DNA of 64,000 nt, taken from NCBI RefSeq assembly GCF_019396325.1, contig NZ_JAHKRO010000006.1:62001-126000 (forward strand), given 5' to 3'. Made by a program: the position numbers and the translations under genes. Under the pieces are notes generated by a model, which saw nothing but the letters and a program-made list of their open reading frames with translations, had not been told where the DNA came from and did no database searches. How positions within the stretch are numbered: the stretch's first letter is position 1; each line of letters starts with the position of its first letter. Shown here in pieces: positions 26,755 through 35,705 of this stretch. Source of the stretch: Nonomuraea ceibae (GTDB lineage Bacteria > Actinomycetota > Actinomycetes > Streptosporangiales > Streptosporangiaceae).

Positions 26755-28854
26755 GTGCTCTGGGTAGCCATCATCGGGCTCGTGATGACCGTCGCGGCGG
26801 TCGCCATGGCGGGCCGCCGGGCGCTGTTCCTGGTCAAGCTCGCCACAGTGGGCCCGCCCGCGCCCGAGCGGATCGCCTACGCCAAGGCCAACGTCGGGCA
26901 GGAGATCAAGGCCCAGCTCGTCGAGGTGTTCGGGCAGAAGAAGCTGCTCAAGTGGACGGCGTCGGGCGTCGCGCACTTCTTCGTCATGTGGGCGTTCTTC
27001 ATCCTGCTGACCGTCTACATCGAGGCGTACGGCGCGATCATCCAGGGCGCCATCACCGGCAGGCCGAACTTCCACATCCCGCTGATCGGCACCTGGGGGG
27101 TCCTGGGCTTCCTCCAGGACTTCATTGCGGTCGCCTGTCTGCTCGGCGTGGTCGCCTTCGCCGTCATCCGGGTGAAGAACTCGCCGAAGACGCTCGGCCG
27201 GGGCTCCCGCTTCTCCGGGTCGCACCTGGGCGGCGCGTGGCTCGTGCTGTTCATGATCTTCAACATCATCTGGACGCTCTTCCTGGCCAGGGGCGCGGCA
27301 GCGGCCAACGGCAACTTCCCCTACTCCTCGGGCGCGTTCGTCTCGCTGGCGCTCGGCGACGTGCTGCCGCACAGCGAGCTGCTCGAGGAGATCGGGCTGC
27401 TGCTGCACATCGGCTTCATGCTGGTGTTCCTCGTCATCGTGATGAACTCCAAGCACCTGCACATCTTCACCGCGCCGCTCAACGTGCTGTTCTCCCGCCG
27501 CCCCGACGCCATGGGCGCGGCCCCCGAGCTGCGGGTCGACGGCAAGACCGTCGACTTCGAGGACGAGGACCTCGACCCGGAGAAGCTCGGCCGGGGCAAG
27601 ATCGGCGACACCACGTGGAAGGGCTTCCTCGACTTCTACTCCTGCACCGAGTGCGGACGCTGCCAGTCGCAGTGCCCGGCGTGGAACACCGACAAGCCGC
27701 TGTCGCCGAAGATGCTCATCATCGACCAGCGTGACCACGCCTTCGCGGTGGCCCCGTACCTGATGGCGGCGAGCAACGAGCACGCCGGGCAGGACGTGCT
27801 GGCGCTGCTGGAGAAGCCGCTGGTCGGCGAGGACGGCGTGATCCACCCCGACGTGCTCTGGTCGTGCACCAACTGCGGCGCCTGCGTGGAGCAGTGCCCC
27901 GTCGACATCGAGCACATCGACCACATCCTCGACATGCGCCGCTACCAGGTGATGGTGGAGTCGTCGTTCCCGTCCGAGGCGGGAGTGATGGTGAAGAACC
28001 TGGAGAACAAGGGCAACCCGTGGGGCATGTCCGAGATGAAGCGGGCCGACTGGATCGAGGAGCTGGACTTCGAGGTCGAGCTCGTCGAGGACAAGATGCC
28101 CGAGGACGCCGAATACCTGTTCTGGGTGGGCTGCGCGGGCGCGCTGGAGGACCGGGCCAAGAAGACCACCAAGGCCGTGGCCGAGCTGCTGCACATCGCG
28201 GGCGTCAAGTTCGCGGTGCTCGGCCCGATGGAGGCGTGCACCGGTGACCCGGCCCGCCGTTTGGGCATGGAGTACCTGTTCAACATGCTGGCCCAGCAGA
28301 ACATCGAGACGCTGAACGAGGCCGGCGTCAAGAAGATCGTCGCCACCTGCCCCCACTGCTTCAACACGCTGGCCAACGAATATCCGCAGCTCGGCGGCAC
28401 GTACGAGGTCGTGCACCACACGCAGTTGCTGGCCAAGCTGGTGGACGAGGGGCTGCTCACGCCGATTACGCCGATCGAGGAGAAGATCACCTACCACGAC
28501 CCGTGCTTCCTCGGCCGCCACAACAAGGTCTATTCGCAGCCGCGCGACATCATGTCGAAGGTGCCCGGCGTGCAGACCCAGGAAATGCACCGGCACAAGG
28601 ACCGCGGCTTCTGCTGCGGCGCCGGCGGCGCCCGGATGTGGATGGAGGAGCGCATCGGCAAGCGCATCAACACCGAGCGGGTGGACGAGGCGCTGACCAC
28701 GAATCCCGACACGGTGTCGACCGCGTGCCCGTTCTGCATGGTGATGCTCGGCGACGCCATCAACGAGAAGAAGAACAGCGGCGAGGCCAAGGAGTCGCTG
28801 GAGGTCGTGGACGTGGCCCAGCTCTTGATCAAATCGGTCAAGAGCCCTTCCTGA
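26755..28854 (+). CDS. Membrane (Fe-S) oxidoreductase, heterodisulfide reductase-like
   Basis: A 699-residue protein similar in layout to mycobacterial Rv0338c and to proteins proposed to pass electrons from ETF into the quinone pool. Five or six N-terminal helices (for example WVAIIGLVMTVAAVAMA and FFVMWAFFILLTVYI) precede two 4Fe-4S motifs, CTECGRCQSQCP and CTNCGACVEQCP. Two CCG-type domains follow (WVGCAGALED ... CPHCFNTLANEYP, and HDPCFLGRH ... GFCCGAGGARMW ... CPFCMVML). GTG 26755 follows GGGAGGAT with 5-base spacing. It is a single-gene transcript with a terminator after it. A role in fatty-acid oxidation electron flow is inference. Confidence 0.88.
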   Translation: MLWVAIIGLVMTVAAVAMAGRRALFLVKLATVGPPAPERIAYAKANVGQEIKAQLVEVFGQKKLLKWTASGVAHFFVMWAFFILLTVYIEAYGAIIQGAITGRPNFHIPLIGTWGVLGFLQDFIAVACLLGVVAFAVIRVKNSPKTLGRGSRFSGSHLGGAWLVLFMIFNIIWTLFLARGAAAANGNFPYSSGAFVSLALGDVLPHSELLEEIGLLLHIGFMLVFLVIVMNSKHLHIFTAPLNVLFSRRPDAMGAAPELRVDGKTVDFEDEDLDPEKLGRGKIGDTTWKGFLDFYSCTECGRCQSQCPAWNTDKPLSPKMLIIDQRDHAFAVAPYLMAASNEHAGQDVLALLEKPLVGEDGVIHPDVLWSCTNCGACVEQCPVDIEHIDHILDMRRYQVMVESSFPSEAGVMVKNLENKGNPWGMSEMKRADWIEELDFEVELVEDKMPEDAEYLFWVGCAGALEDRAKKTTKAVAELLHIAGVKFAVLGPMEACTGDPARRLGMEYLFNMLAQQNIETLNEAGVKKIVATCPHCFNTLANEYPQLGGTYEVVHHTQLLAKLVDEGLLTPITPIEEKITYHDPCFLGRHNKVYSQPRDIMSKVPGVQTQEMHRHKDRGFCCGAGGARMWMEERIGKRINTERVDEALTTNPDTVSTACPFCMVMLGDAINEKKNSGEAKESLEVVDVAQLLIKSVKSPS

Positions 28855-28867
28855 CCGGGATAGTCGG

Positions 28868-28897
28868 ACTCCTCCACAGCCGTCTGTGGAGGAGTTT
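28868..28897 (+). terminator. Terminator after the Fe-S oxidoreductase gene
   Basis: Perfect 12-bp stem ACTCCTCCACAG (28868-28879) with CTGTGGAGGAGT (28884-28895), CCGT loop and a short TTT end. It lies 13 bases after the stop. Confidence 0.85.
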
Positions 28898-29001
28898 CGC
28901 ACGTCAGAAGGGACGATCCCCGTAAATCTGCCATCCACATAACGGGAAAATCACGGTAACCTCAACGTCGCATGGCTCTATTCGACGGGGAGGGGGCACG
29001 C

Positions 29002-29796
29002 ATGAGCGTCGTCGTGACGGATGCGGAAGTCACCCTGGCCGACGTGCTCTCCCTGCGCTTGGCCATGCGCGAGCCGCTGAAGGCCGGCACCGAGCTGGTG
29101 CTGCGCCACCGCACCAGCGGCGTCGAGCGTGACGTGCTGCTCGGCACCCCGGGAGCCGTGGCCCGCGAGGCCAGCCTGGCCGTGTCGCTGGCCCCGCTGC
29201 TGCTCAGCGCCGGACGCTGGGACGCCTACCTGCGCCACGACGGCAAGCGGGTGCGGCTGCGCAGCATCGACCCGGGCTTCTCGCTCGACCACCTCGACGC
29301 GTACGCGCTGTGCAAGCGCACGCTCGCCTACCGCTCCTACCGCACCCGCAACGGCTATCTCGCGCTGAAGATCGACGACGCGGAGCCGGTGGCCGAGGTG
29401 CGCGCGGTCTGGTTCAGGGAAGGCCGCTTCGAGGTCACCGGCCTGCTCGCCTACACCGGGCTGGAGGACGACGACTCCCGCCACGAGGCCATGCTGGCCC
29501 TGCAGCGCAGGCAGACGGGCGCGCGGGTGTGCGCCACCGCCACCGTGCAGGGGGTGCGCTTCCACGCCGCCTTCTCGCTGGTGGACGTGCTCGCGGCCGA
29601 CCCCGAGGGGTCCGGCACCTGGGAGCCGTCGCTGGAGGTCGACGGCGTGCCCGAGCCGCTGCGGCTCGGCGCCTGGCTCGACGACGTCGACGGCAAGCGC
29701 CGCCGCCTGCACTACCCGTCGGCGCGGGTCGACGGCATCCCGATCCGGCCCTCCTACACGGCCGACGACGAGCTCCGCATCGAGGTGGGCGGGTGA
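29002..29796 (+). CDS. Unknown protein coupled to a glycosyltransferase
   Basis: I do not recognise this family. The 264-residue product has no signal peptide or membrane segment and looks like repeated beta-strand modules (VLRHRTSGVERDVLLG, WDAYLRHDGKRVRLRSIDP, VRGVRFHAAFSLVDVL-like). That recalls the accessory beta-domains attached to some teichoic-acid-type transferases; this is a loose impression. ATG 29002 is chosen because GGGGAGGGGG precedes it; ATG 28972 is also open. Its TGA overlaps the GTG of the glycosyltransferase, so the two are co-translated and probably act on the same glycan. Confidence 0.75.
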   Translation: MSVVVTDAEVTLADVLSLRLAMREPLKAGTELVLRHRTSGVERDVLLGTPGAVAREASLAVSLAPLLLSAGRWDAYLRHDGKRVRLRSIDPGFSLDHLDAYALCKRTLAYRSYRTRNGYLALKIDDAEPVAEVRAVWFREGRFEVTGLLAYTGLEDDDSRHEAMLALQRRQTGARVCATATVQGVRFHAAFSLVDVLAADPEGSGTWEPSLEVDGVPEPLRLGAWLDDVDGKRRRLHYPSARVDGIPIRPSYTADDELRIEVGG

Positions 29797-30860
29797 GAGT
29801 CAGCCTGATCCTCTCCTCCGCGTACGGCATGCGCGGCGACGTCCGGTCCACGCTCAACCTGGCCACGGCGCTCGCCCAGCGGCACGAGGTGGAGGTGATC
29901 AGCCTCAGGCGGCAGAAGGAGAAGCCGTTCTTCCCCGTCGGCCCGAACGTGACCATGCGCTCGGTCATCGACGCCAGGCCCGGCGTGCGGCACCTGCTGC
30001 CGCGCGGGCAGGTGCGCACCGAGGTGGCGCTGTGGCGGGCGCTGCGCGGGCTCAAGAGTGACGTTCTCATCACCACCCGGCCCGGACTGAGTGTCCAGGC
30101 CGCCAGGCACGCGCCGCGCGAGATCCTGCGCATCGCCCGCGAGTGGGCCCGCCCCGCCGTTCCCGGCCCGGTCAGGAAGCTCTACCCGCGCCTCGACGCC
30201 GTCGTCACCGCCACCGAGTCGGCGCAGGAGGAGTGGCGCAGGCTGCTCGACGGCGGCCCGGCCGTGCACAGCGTGCCCGACGCGCTGCCCATCGCGCCCT
30301 GGCCGCGCTCCCGGATGGACAACCGCATCGTGGCGGCCGGCGGGCGGTGGGTGCCCGCCAAGGCGTACGACCGGCTGATCAACGCCTTCGCCATCGTCGC
30401 CGACAAGCGCCCCGACTGGCGGCTCAGGCTGTACGGCGGCGGTCCCGAGGAACGCAGGCTGCGCGCCCTGGTCAGCGAGCTGGGCCTGCACAACCACGTC
30501 TACTTCATGGGCACCACGCCCGACCTGGCGGGGGAGTTCGCCAAGGCGTCGATCGTGGCCAACAGCTCGCGCAGCGCCGACCTGGGCATGACCGTGCTGG
30601 AGGCGATGGGCTGCGGGGTGCCGGTCGTGGCGTTCGAGGGAGCCAGGGGGCCGGCCGAGTTCGTGGCGACCGGCTACAACGGCGTGCTCGTGCCCGAGTC
30701 GGCCGGCGAGGCCGAGATGCTGGCCGCCGCGCTGCTGTCACTCATCGACGACGAGCGCAGGCGGCGCTCGCTCGCGGCGGGAGCGCTCGACACCGCGATC
30801 AGGCACGCGGCCGACGAGGTCAGCGTGCAGTGGGAGAAGCTGATCGCGGACCTCCGCTGA
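29793..30860 (+). CDS. Glycosyltransferase family 4
   Basis: A GT-B retaining glycosyltransferase of 355 residues. The N-terminal Rossmann half begins MRVSLILSSAYGMRGDVRST. The C-terminal half carries AAGGRWVPAKAYDRLINAF, LRLYGGGPEERRLRALV, the acceptor-loop VYFMGTTPDLAGEF, and the sugar-nucleotide motif GMTVLEAMGCGVPVVAFEGARGPAE with the conserved Glu residues. Donor and acceptor are unknown; with its coupled neighbour it may decorate a cell-wall polymer. GTG 29793 overlaps the upstream stop. Confidence 0.92.
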   Translation: MRVSLILSSAYGMRGDVRSTLNLATALAQRHEVEVISLRRQKEKPFFPVGPNVTMRSVIDARPGVRHLLPRGQVRTEVALWRALRGLKSDVLITTRPGLSVQAARHAPREILRIAREWARPAVPGPVRKLYPRLDAVVTATESAQEEWRRLLDGGPAVHSVPDALPIAPWPRSRMDNRIVAAGGRWVPAKAYDRLINAFAIVADKRPDWRLRLYGGGPEERRLRALVSELGLHNHVYFMGTTPDLAGEFAKASIVANSSRSADLGMTVLEAMGCGVPVVAFEGARGPAEFVATGYNGVLVPESAGEAEMLAAALLSLIDDERRRRSLAAGALDTAIRHAADEVSVQWEKLIADLR

Positions 30861-30863
30861 CCA

Positions 30864-30883
30864 TACGGGTAACGGGTACCGTA
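30864..30883. promoter_or_regulatory. Dyad in the csoR promoter
   Basis: TACGG and CCGTA flank a 10-base centre (TACGGGTAACGGGTACCGTA, 20 bases), ending 5 bases before the csoR ATG. It has the GGGTA-containing half-sites expected for CsoR-type operators, so self-repression is likely. Confidence 0.55.
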
Positions 30884-30888
30884 GAACC

Positions 30889-31170
30889 ATGCATGGGTAC
30901 AGCGGAGACAAGCAGGCTTATCTCACCCGGCTCAGGCGCATCGAAGGCCAGATCAGGGGCCTGCAGCGGATGGTCGACGACGATGCCTACTGCATCGACG
31001 TCCTCACCCAGGTCTCCGCCGCCACGCGCGCGCTGCAAGCTGTGGCGCTCGGGCTGCTGGAGGAGCACATCTCCCACTGCGTGGCCGACGCCATCGCCAC
31101 CGGTGGGCCGGAGGCCGACGCCAAGGTCAAGGAAGCGTCGGCGGCCATCGCGCGGCTCGTACGGTCCTGA
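30889..31170 (+). CDS. csoR: CsoR-type metal-sensing repressor
   Basis: A 93-residue all-helical repressor of the CsoR/RcnR family. RRIEGQIRGLQRMVDDDAYCIDVLTQVSAATRALQ contains the first Cys; the His and second Cys are in EEHISHCV, matching the Cys-His-Cys copper site of CsoR. ATG 30889 is 28 bases after the glycosyltransferase stop. No copper ATPase or chaperone is adjacent, so its regulon lies elsewhere or it senses another signal; the exact metal is inferred from the C-H-C pattern. Confidence 0.9.
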   Translation: MHGYSGDKQAYLTRLRRIEGQIRGLQRMVDDDAYCIDVLTQVSAATRALQAVALGLLEEHISHCVADAIATGGPEADAKVKEASAAIARLVRS

Positions 31171-31252
31171 AAGAACTAGTCAGGATGAGCCATTCCAGAT
31201 AAGCACTGTCCCGGACCCCTGGGGAGTCCGGGACCAGGTCATGTCATCTTCT

Positions 31253-31414
31253 TCAGCGGCTCGCCGAAGTCCGCAATCCGAGCGCGTCGTCGAGCTCATC
31301 CAAGGTAAGCCGCCGCTCGCTTACAGCGACGGCGGTGAGCACCTCGGCGTAGAGCGCAATCTCGTCCAACGCGACACGGTCGTGGACCCGAGAGTCCAGG
31401 TCATCGTGCCCCAC
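31253..31414 (-). CDS. Small 53-residue protein of unknown function
   Basis: A short acidic protein (VGHDDLDSRVHDRVALDE...RRLTLDELDDALGL). The ending LTLDELDDALGL matches a style of tiny actinomycete proteins I recall (ELYAEVL ... LTxDEIDxALG), of no known function. GTG 31414 is preceded by GGAAGGAAGG, a strong ribosome site, which is why I prefer it over GTG 31441. The surrounding 450-bp gap (31171-31620) contains nothing else recognisable. Confidence 0.6.
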   Translation of the reverse strand: MGHDDLDSRVHDRVALDEIALYAEVLTAVAVSERRLTLDELDDALGLRTSASR

Positions 31415-31620
31415 CGCGTCGTCCTTCCTTCCGCAGCCCACACCCTCTTCGAGGTTACGGTGCGGTCCCTTCAGGCGACATGGCCCATCGGAGTCATTCC
31501 TTCCGGCGCCACCCGGGCCACAGGAGGGTCATTTCCCCAAACCCAGATCACAATTCAGCGAATGGGCGGTTCGATGGAGTGATTGGGGGATATAGGCGGG
31601 GTTGGAGTGAAAAATTGGGA

Positions 31621-32958
31621 TTAGTGGTTTAGGGGTGGCTCGTCGTCCCGTTCGTGGATGAGCCTGCGCACCAGCGCCGCCGCCCCCGCGAACCCCCGCT
31701 CCGGCACCCGCGCCCCCGACACCCTGCTCCAGGCGAGCCCCACGGCGTACGCCGCCCCCAGCACCGCCGCCACCCGCCCCCGATCCCCGCCCTCCCCCAG
31801 CACGGCGTACGGGCCCGTCCCGGTGGCATGCCTCGAAGCGGGCGGGCGGATGGGGAAGCCGTCGGGCTGGGTGCGCTCGGCGGCCGAGGTGCTGGTGAGG
31901 CCGGCGCGGTGGAGGTCGTCGTAGGCCCGGCGCAGGCGGTGGTCGAGGCGGCCCGGCAGCAGGCCCCGCGAGTCGGACAGGTCGGCCAGGTGGGCGGCGG
32001 CGGCCCGGGCCGGGTCGGGGGTGTGGGCCAGGGCTTCGAGCAGGTCGTAGACGGTGTGGGCGAGGTGCGCCTCGGGGTCGGTGTCGCGCAGGAGGGCGCG
32101 GGCCAGGCGGGGTGGGCAGCGGGCGAGCCAGGCGCTCCGCAGGGCCTGGTCGTCGAGGAGGTGGTCGTCCAGGCCGGGCTGTTGCAGGGCGGGCTCGGTC
32201 ATGGTGAGCAGCGCGAGCGCGCGGGGCCGGAAGCGGGCGTCGGCGAGCAGGAACTGGGCGGTGTCGGCGATGAGCGCGGTCAGGCGGAGGGCGGCGCGCG
32301 GGTGGCCGGCGCGCTGGCGTTCGGCGACGAGGTGGACGAGGTCGGCGAGCGGCGGCGCGGGCAGCCAGCGCACCCACTCGTCGCCGGGCAGCGGCCGGCG
32401 CAGGAACTCCCCGAAGGCCGTGAGCAGCCGCTCGTTGCCGTCGAACGCGGGCGCGTAGGCGCACCACATGATCGTGCCCCAGACGGCGGCCACGGTGCTG
32501 GGCACGTCGGCGGCGAAGATCTCGCCGAAGGCGGTCAGCGGGTATTCGGGCTCGGACTTGCCGCAGTTGGCCCGCAGCAGCTCACGGATGTGCCCGCACA
32601 GCCGGTCGGGCACGTCGGGGCCGACGAACGCCTGGGTGGAGCCGGGCTCGGCGGCGAAGTCTGGGCCGCGCGGGACGAGGTCGGCGGGCAGCGCGGCGGC
32701 GGCGTGCCTGACCCGGCGGGCGGGCAGGTGGCGGGGCGGCGGCGCGGGGTGCCAGCGGCCTCCTGCCGGGTCGTGCAGGTGCCAGCGGGCGTGGGCGGCG
32801 AACAGCCATCGGTCGCCGTCGGCGGTGACGAGGGCGCGGGAGGCGATCTGGTGGGCACGCGCGGGCTCCGGGAGCTCCGGCCAGCGTGGGCCGGTGACCA
32901 CCGCGCGGACCTCCGCCTCCACGGCGGTGAACGCATTCCACGGGCGCACGGCGGCCAT
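31621..32958 (-). CDS. Conserved-looking hypothetical protein
   Basis: About 445 residues, no signal peptide, no membrane helix, no motif I can assign. The composition is helix-rich (FGEFLRRPLPGDEWVRWL, LVHLVAERQRAGHPRAALRL, LADLVHLVAER), suggesting an alpha-helical repeat fold. MCAYAPAFDGNERLLTAFGEF might be a conserved core. ATG 32958 or the upstream GTG at 32985 are both possible. It is divergent from a lipoprotein gene with a gap of about 50 bp. Real by codon bias and length; function unknown. Confidence 0.75.
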   Translation of the reverse strand: MAAVRPWNAFTAVEAEVRAVVTGPRWPELPEPARAHQIASRALVTADGDRWLFAAHARWHLHDPAGGRWHPAPPPRHLPARRVRHAAAALPADLVPRGPDFAAEPGSTQAFVGPDVPDRLCGHIRELLRANCGKSEPEYPLTAFGEIFAADVPSTVAAVWGTIMWCAYAPAFDGNERLLTAFGEFLRRPLPGDEWVRWLPAPPLADLVHLVAERQRAGHPRAALRLTALIADTAQFLLADARFRPRALALLTMTEPALQQPGLDDHLLDDQALRSAWLARCPPRLARALLRDTDPEAHLAHTVYDLLEALAHTPDPARAAAAHLADLSDSRGLLPGRLDHRLRRAYDDLHRAGLTSTSAAERTQPDGFPIRPPASRHATGTGPYAVLGEGGDRGRVAAVLGAAYAVGLAWSRVSGARVPERGFAGAAALVRRLIHERDDEPPLNH

Positions 32959-33011
32959 CGTACTGGGCGAACTCGAATCAACCACGTCCGGAACACGGCA
33001 GAATGGCCGCT

Positions 33012-33914
33012 ATGAGGGCAAAGATGGCGGGGAGCGTGATGGCCTTGTGCGTCCTGGCGGGGTGCGGCACGGCGACGACGGCACAGCCGCCGACGCCCAC
33101 CCTCGGGGTCCTCACCCTCGCCAAGGCCTCGCCCCCGGCGCCCGGCGGTGAGGTGGGCGGAGCCTCGACCGAGTTCGGGGCCGCCACCGACCTGTCGATG
33201 TGGACCAAGCTGAGCGACACCGAGAAGGACGTCGACCGGATCGCGGTCCTCGACGTGAACAAGACCGCCAAGGGCGCCCTCTACCTGGAGCCGAAGACGT
33301 CCGCCTGGTTCGACGGCTTCCGCGGCCCGTTCGTCTACCAGGAGCTGGCCGGCGACATCGTCATGCACGCCCGGGTCAAGGTCGAGGGCAAGCGGGGCGG
33401 CAAGCCCAAGCGCAAGTTCTCCCTCGGCGGCCTGATGGCCCGGGTGCCGGGCTCGTACGAGAACCCGAACTGGATGTCCGTCACCACCGGCACCGGCGAC
33501 AAGAGCAGCCAGGTCGAGGTGAAGTTCACCAGGGACGGCAGCTCCAAGCCGCAGGAACTGGCCGTCAAGGGCGCCTGGGTGGAGCTGGTGCTGGCCCGGG
33601 TGGGCCGGGTCGCGGTCGCCCTCTACAAGGACGAGGGCGGCGCGTGGAAGGTGGGCAGCCGCTGGCCGTCGGAGCTGCCCGAGGTGCTGCAGTGGGGGGT
33701 GACCGCCTACACGGACTGGGACAGCTACAGCACGCTCAAGAAGGACGTGACCAAGGGCAACGCCAAGCAGGTCAGGGGGCTGCCCGACCTGAAGCTGACC
33801 GTGGACTACGTCCGCTTCCTGCGGCCGGAGATGCCCGAGTACGCCGACCCGCTCAACACCGCCTCGGTGTCGGACGAGGTCCTGATCAAACTGCTGACGC
33901 CTGCCGGTGCCTGA
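33012..33914 (+). CDS. Lipoprotein with concanavalin-like (DUF1349-type) domain
   Basis: A 300-residue exported lipoprotein. The lipobox VLAGC follows a short basic, hydrophobic signal (MRAKMAGSVMALC). The mature domain (about residues 60-220) has the jelly-roll pattern of DUF1349/LamG-like proteins: WFDGFRGPFVYQELAGDIVMHARV, GGLMARVP, VELVLARVGRVAVALYKDEG and WGVTAYTDWDSY. Such domains often bind glycans; the ligand is unknown. A second ATG at 33003 is in frame. The 3' end overlaps the convergent gamma-carbonic-anhydrase-like gene by 29 bases. Confidence 0.85.
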   Translation: MRAKMAGSVMALCVLAGCGTATTAQPPTPTLGVLTLAKASPPAPGGEVGGASTEFGAATDLSMWTKLSDTEKDVDRIAVLDVNKTAKGALYLEPKTSAWFDGFRGPFVYQELAGDIVMHARVKVEGKRGGKPKRKFSLGGLMARVPGSYENPNWMSVTTGTGDKSSQVEVKFTRDGSSKPQELAVKGAWVELVLARVGRVAVALYKDEGGAWKVGSRWPSELPEVLQWGVTAYTDWDSYSTLKKDVTKGNAKQVRGLPDLKLTVDYVRFLRPEMPEYADPLNTASVSDEVLIKLLTPAGA

Positions 33915-34416
33915 GAGCCTTGGCCATGTAGTTGTCCGGCGTGCGGGCGAAGGACGCCCGGTCGTCGTCGGTGAGCTCGCGCACGATCTTTCCGGGCACG
34001 CCGGCGACCAGCACGCCGGACGGGATCTTCTTGCCGGGGCCCACGAGGGCTCCGGCGGCCACCAGCGTGCCCGCGCCGATGCGGGCGCCGCCCAGCACGA
34101 TGGCCCCGATGCCGATCAGCGCGCCCGACTCCACGTGGGCGCCGTGGACCATCGCCTTGTGCCCCAGGCTGACCCGCGACTCCAGGATCGCGGGCTCGCC
34201 CGGATCGGAGTGCAGGCAGCACAGGTCCTGCACGTTGCACTCCTCGCCGATCTCTATCCGCTCGTCGTCACCTCGCAGAACGGAGCCGTACCAGATGCTC
34301 GACGCCCTGCCGATCGAGACCCTGCCGACCACGACCGCACCGGGGGCGATGTAGGCCTGAGAATGGATGTCCGGAACAGCGTCGCCGTCCAATGCCGCGA
34401 TGTACATCTGCCCCAT
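33886..34416 (-). CDS. Gamma-carbonic anhydrase-like hexapeptide-repeat protein
   Basis: A 176-residue left-handed beta-helix protein. Repeats of the [LIV]GxxxxI type run through AYIAPGAVVVGRVSIGRASSIWYGSVLRGD and GALIGIGAIVLGGARIGAGTLVAAGALVGPGKKIPSG. The putative zinc histidines are in CCLHSDPGEP and SLGHKAMVHGAHV (H-x4-H), as in gamma-CA/PaaY/YrdA proteins. Carbonic anhydrase activity is not assured, since many homologues are inactive. ATG 34416, or ATG 34407, would start it. It is convergent with and overlaps the lipoprotein gene, an arrangement that may be accidental. Confidence 0.87.
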   Translation of the reverse strand: MGQMYIAALDGDAVPDIHSQAYIAPGAVVVGRVSIGRASSIWYGSVLRGDDERIEIGEECNVQDLCCLHSDPGEPAILESRVSLGHKAMVHGAHVESGALIGIGAIVLGGARIGAGTLVAAGALVGPGKKIPSGVLVAGVPGKIVRELTDDDRASFARTPDNYMAKALRHRQASAV

Positions 34417-34551
34417 CGTAATTCCCGTCTCTCCTCAGGCGTTCCGGTTGCGGAGGGGGGCAGATGGCAGGAAAGTCGATTCTTAACGTCTCGTCGTCAG
34501 ACCCTCACAACCCGCAGTTTTCCCCGCCTTACGCAACCCCTTAGGTAGAGC

Positions 34552-35550
34552 ATGACAAACCGGCACGAGAGCATTCCCGATCTGATGCAAGAGGACACGT
34601 TCGAAGTCGTGATGCGCGGCTACAACCGCCGTCAGGTCCACGACTACATGATCCGCACCCGTAACCAAATCAGGGATCTCGAAGAGCGGCTGGCGCGCGC
34701 GATCGACCAGGCCGAGCAGGGCCGGATCGAGCTCGCGGAGGCCAGGCGGCAGATCGCCGAGGTGCCGCAGAACTTCAATCCCAGCACCCGGCTGGAGCAG
34801 ATCCTGAAGCTGGGCCAGGAAGAGGCGACGGCGATGCGCGAGGAGGCCGAGGCCGAGGCCAAGGCGCTGCGCGACGCCGCCAGGTCGGAGTCCGAGCGGA
34901 TGACGAGCACGGCCCGCGAGACGGCCGACAAGATCCTCACCTCGGCGCAGGCCGAGGCCGAGCGGCGCGTGGGCGAGGCCACGGAGGCCGCCGAGCGGAT
35001 GCTGGCGCAGGCGGGCGCCGACGCCGAGGAGACCCGAGGCGCCGCCCGCGCCGAGGCCGAGAGCCGGCTCCGCGAGGCGCACGCCGAGGCCGAGCGCATG
35101 GTGACGTCGGCGCAGGCCGAGGCCGAGCAGACGGTCGGCGGCGCGCGTGCCGAGGCGGAGCGGCTGATCACCACCGCCCAGGCGGAGGCGGACAAGCTGG
35201 TCAAGGCCGCGAACGCGGAGGCCGAGGCGGCGCTCCAGGCCGCGCAGCAGCGGGTCGCCGCGCTGGACGAGCACGCCGGCCGGCGGGTGGAGTATCTGAC
35301 CAACACCCACACCGAGGTGGTGCGCCGGCTCAACGAGGTCACCAGCGTGCTGGGCGACCTCATGCGCAACGAGGCCGCCGCGGGCGCCCTCATCGCCGAC
35401 GCCACCCAGCCGGCGGTGGGCCCGGCCCCGCAGGACGACGTGCGGATCGTCGTCGAGCGGGAGGACGTTCGGGAGGACGTTCAGGAGGAGCCGCAGAGCG
35501 CCGACGACACGGACGTGAACCTCGGCCGGCTCTCCGAGGCCCGCAAGTAG
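34552..35550 (+). CDS. DivIVA-domain / Scy-like coiled-coil protein
   Basis: 332 residues. The N-terminal FEVVMRGYNRRQVHDYMIRTRNQIRDLEERL matches the DivIVA lipid-binding motif (GYNRxQV). A long coiled coil of Ala/Glu/Arg heptads follows (EAEAEAKALRDAARSESERM, repeated GAEAERxxxxAQAEAE), and then an acidic, disordered tail (VREDVQEEPQSADDT). It resembles the polarity and 'cellulose-binding protein' families of Streptomyces that organise hyphal tips. The repeats make homology searches noisy; the DivIVA motif is the solid evidence. A 13-bp terminator follows. Confidence 0.88.
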   Translation: MTNRHESIPDLMQEDTFEVVMRGYNRRQVHDYMIRTRNQIRDLEERLARAIDQAEQGRIELAEARRQIAEVPQNFNPSTRLEQILKLGQEEATAMREEAEAEAKALRDAARSESERMTSTARETADKILTSAQAEAERRVGEATEAAERMLAQAGADAEETRGAARAEAESRLREAHAEAERMVTSAQAEAEQTVGGARAEAERLITTAQAEADKLVKAANAEAEAALQAAQQRVAALDEHAGRRVEYLTNTHTEVVRRLNEVTSVLGDLMRNEAAAGALIADATQPAVGPAPQDDVRIVVEREDVREDVQEEPQSADDTDVNLGRLSEARK

Positions 35551-35565
35551 GACAGAAGGATCGAA

Positions 35566-35604
35566 GTGGAAGCCTCCGCCCCCGATCGGGTCGGAGGCTT
35601 CCAC
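35566..35604 (+). terminator. Terminator after the DivIVA-like gene
   Basis: GTGGAAGCCTCCG (35566-35578) pairs perfectly with CGGAGGCTTCCAC (35592-35604) around a 13-base loop, 15 bases after the stop. Confidence 0.85.
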
Positions 35605-35705
35605 GTCAGTGGCCCCGTTTGGTTGCCCGGTGCCGGGGCCGCCGAGACGCTGGACCCGGCACCGGGCGGCTCTAGGGCGTGGACCGGCCAGCACCGGCCC
35701 ACGCC

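Noticed and set aside
26038-28938. 966-codon minus-strand frame
   Set aside because: Antisense to the TetR and Fe-S oxidoreductase genes, which have clear domains and start sites.
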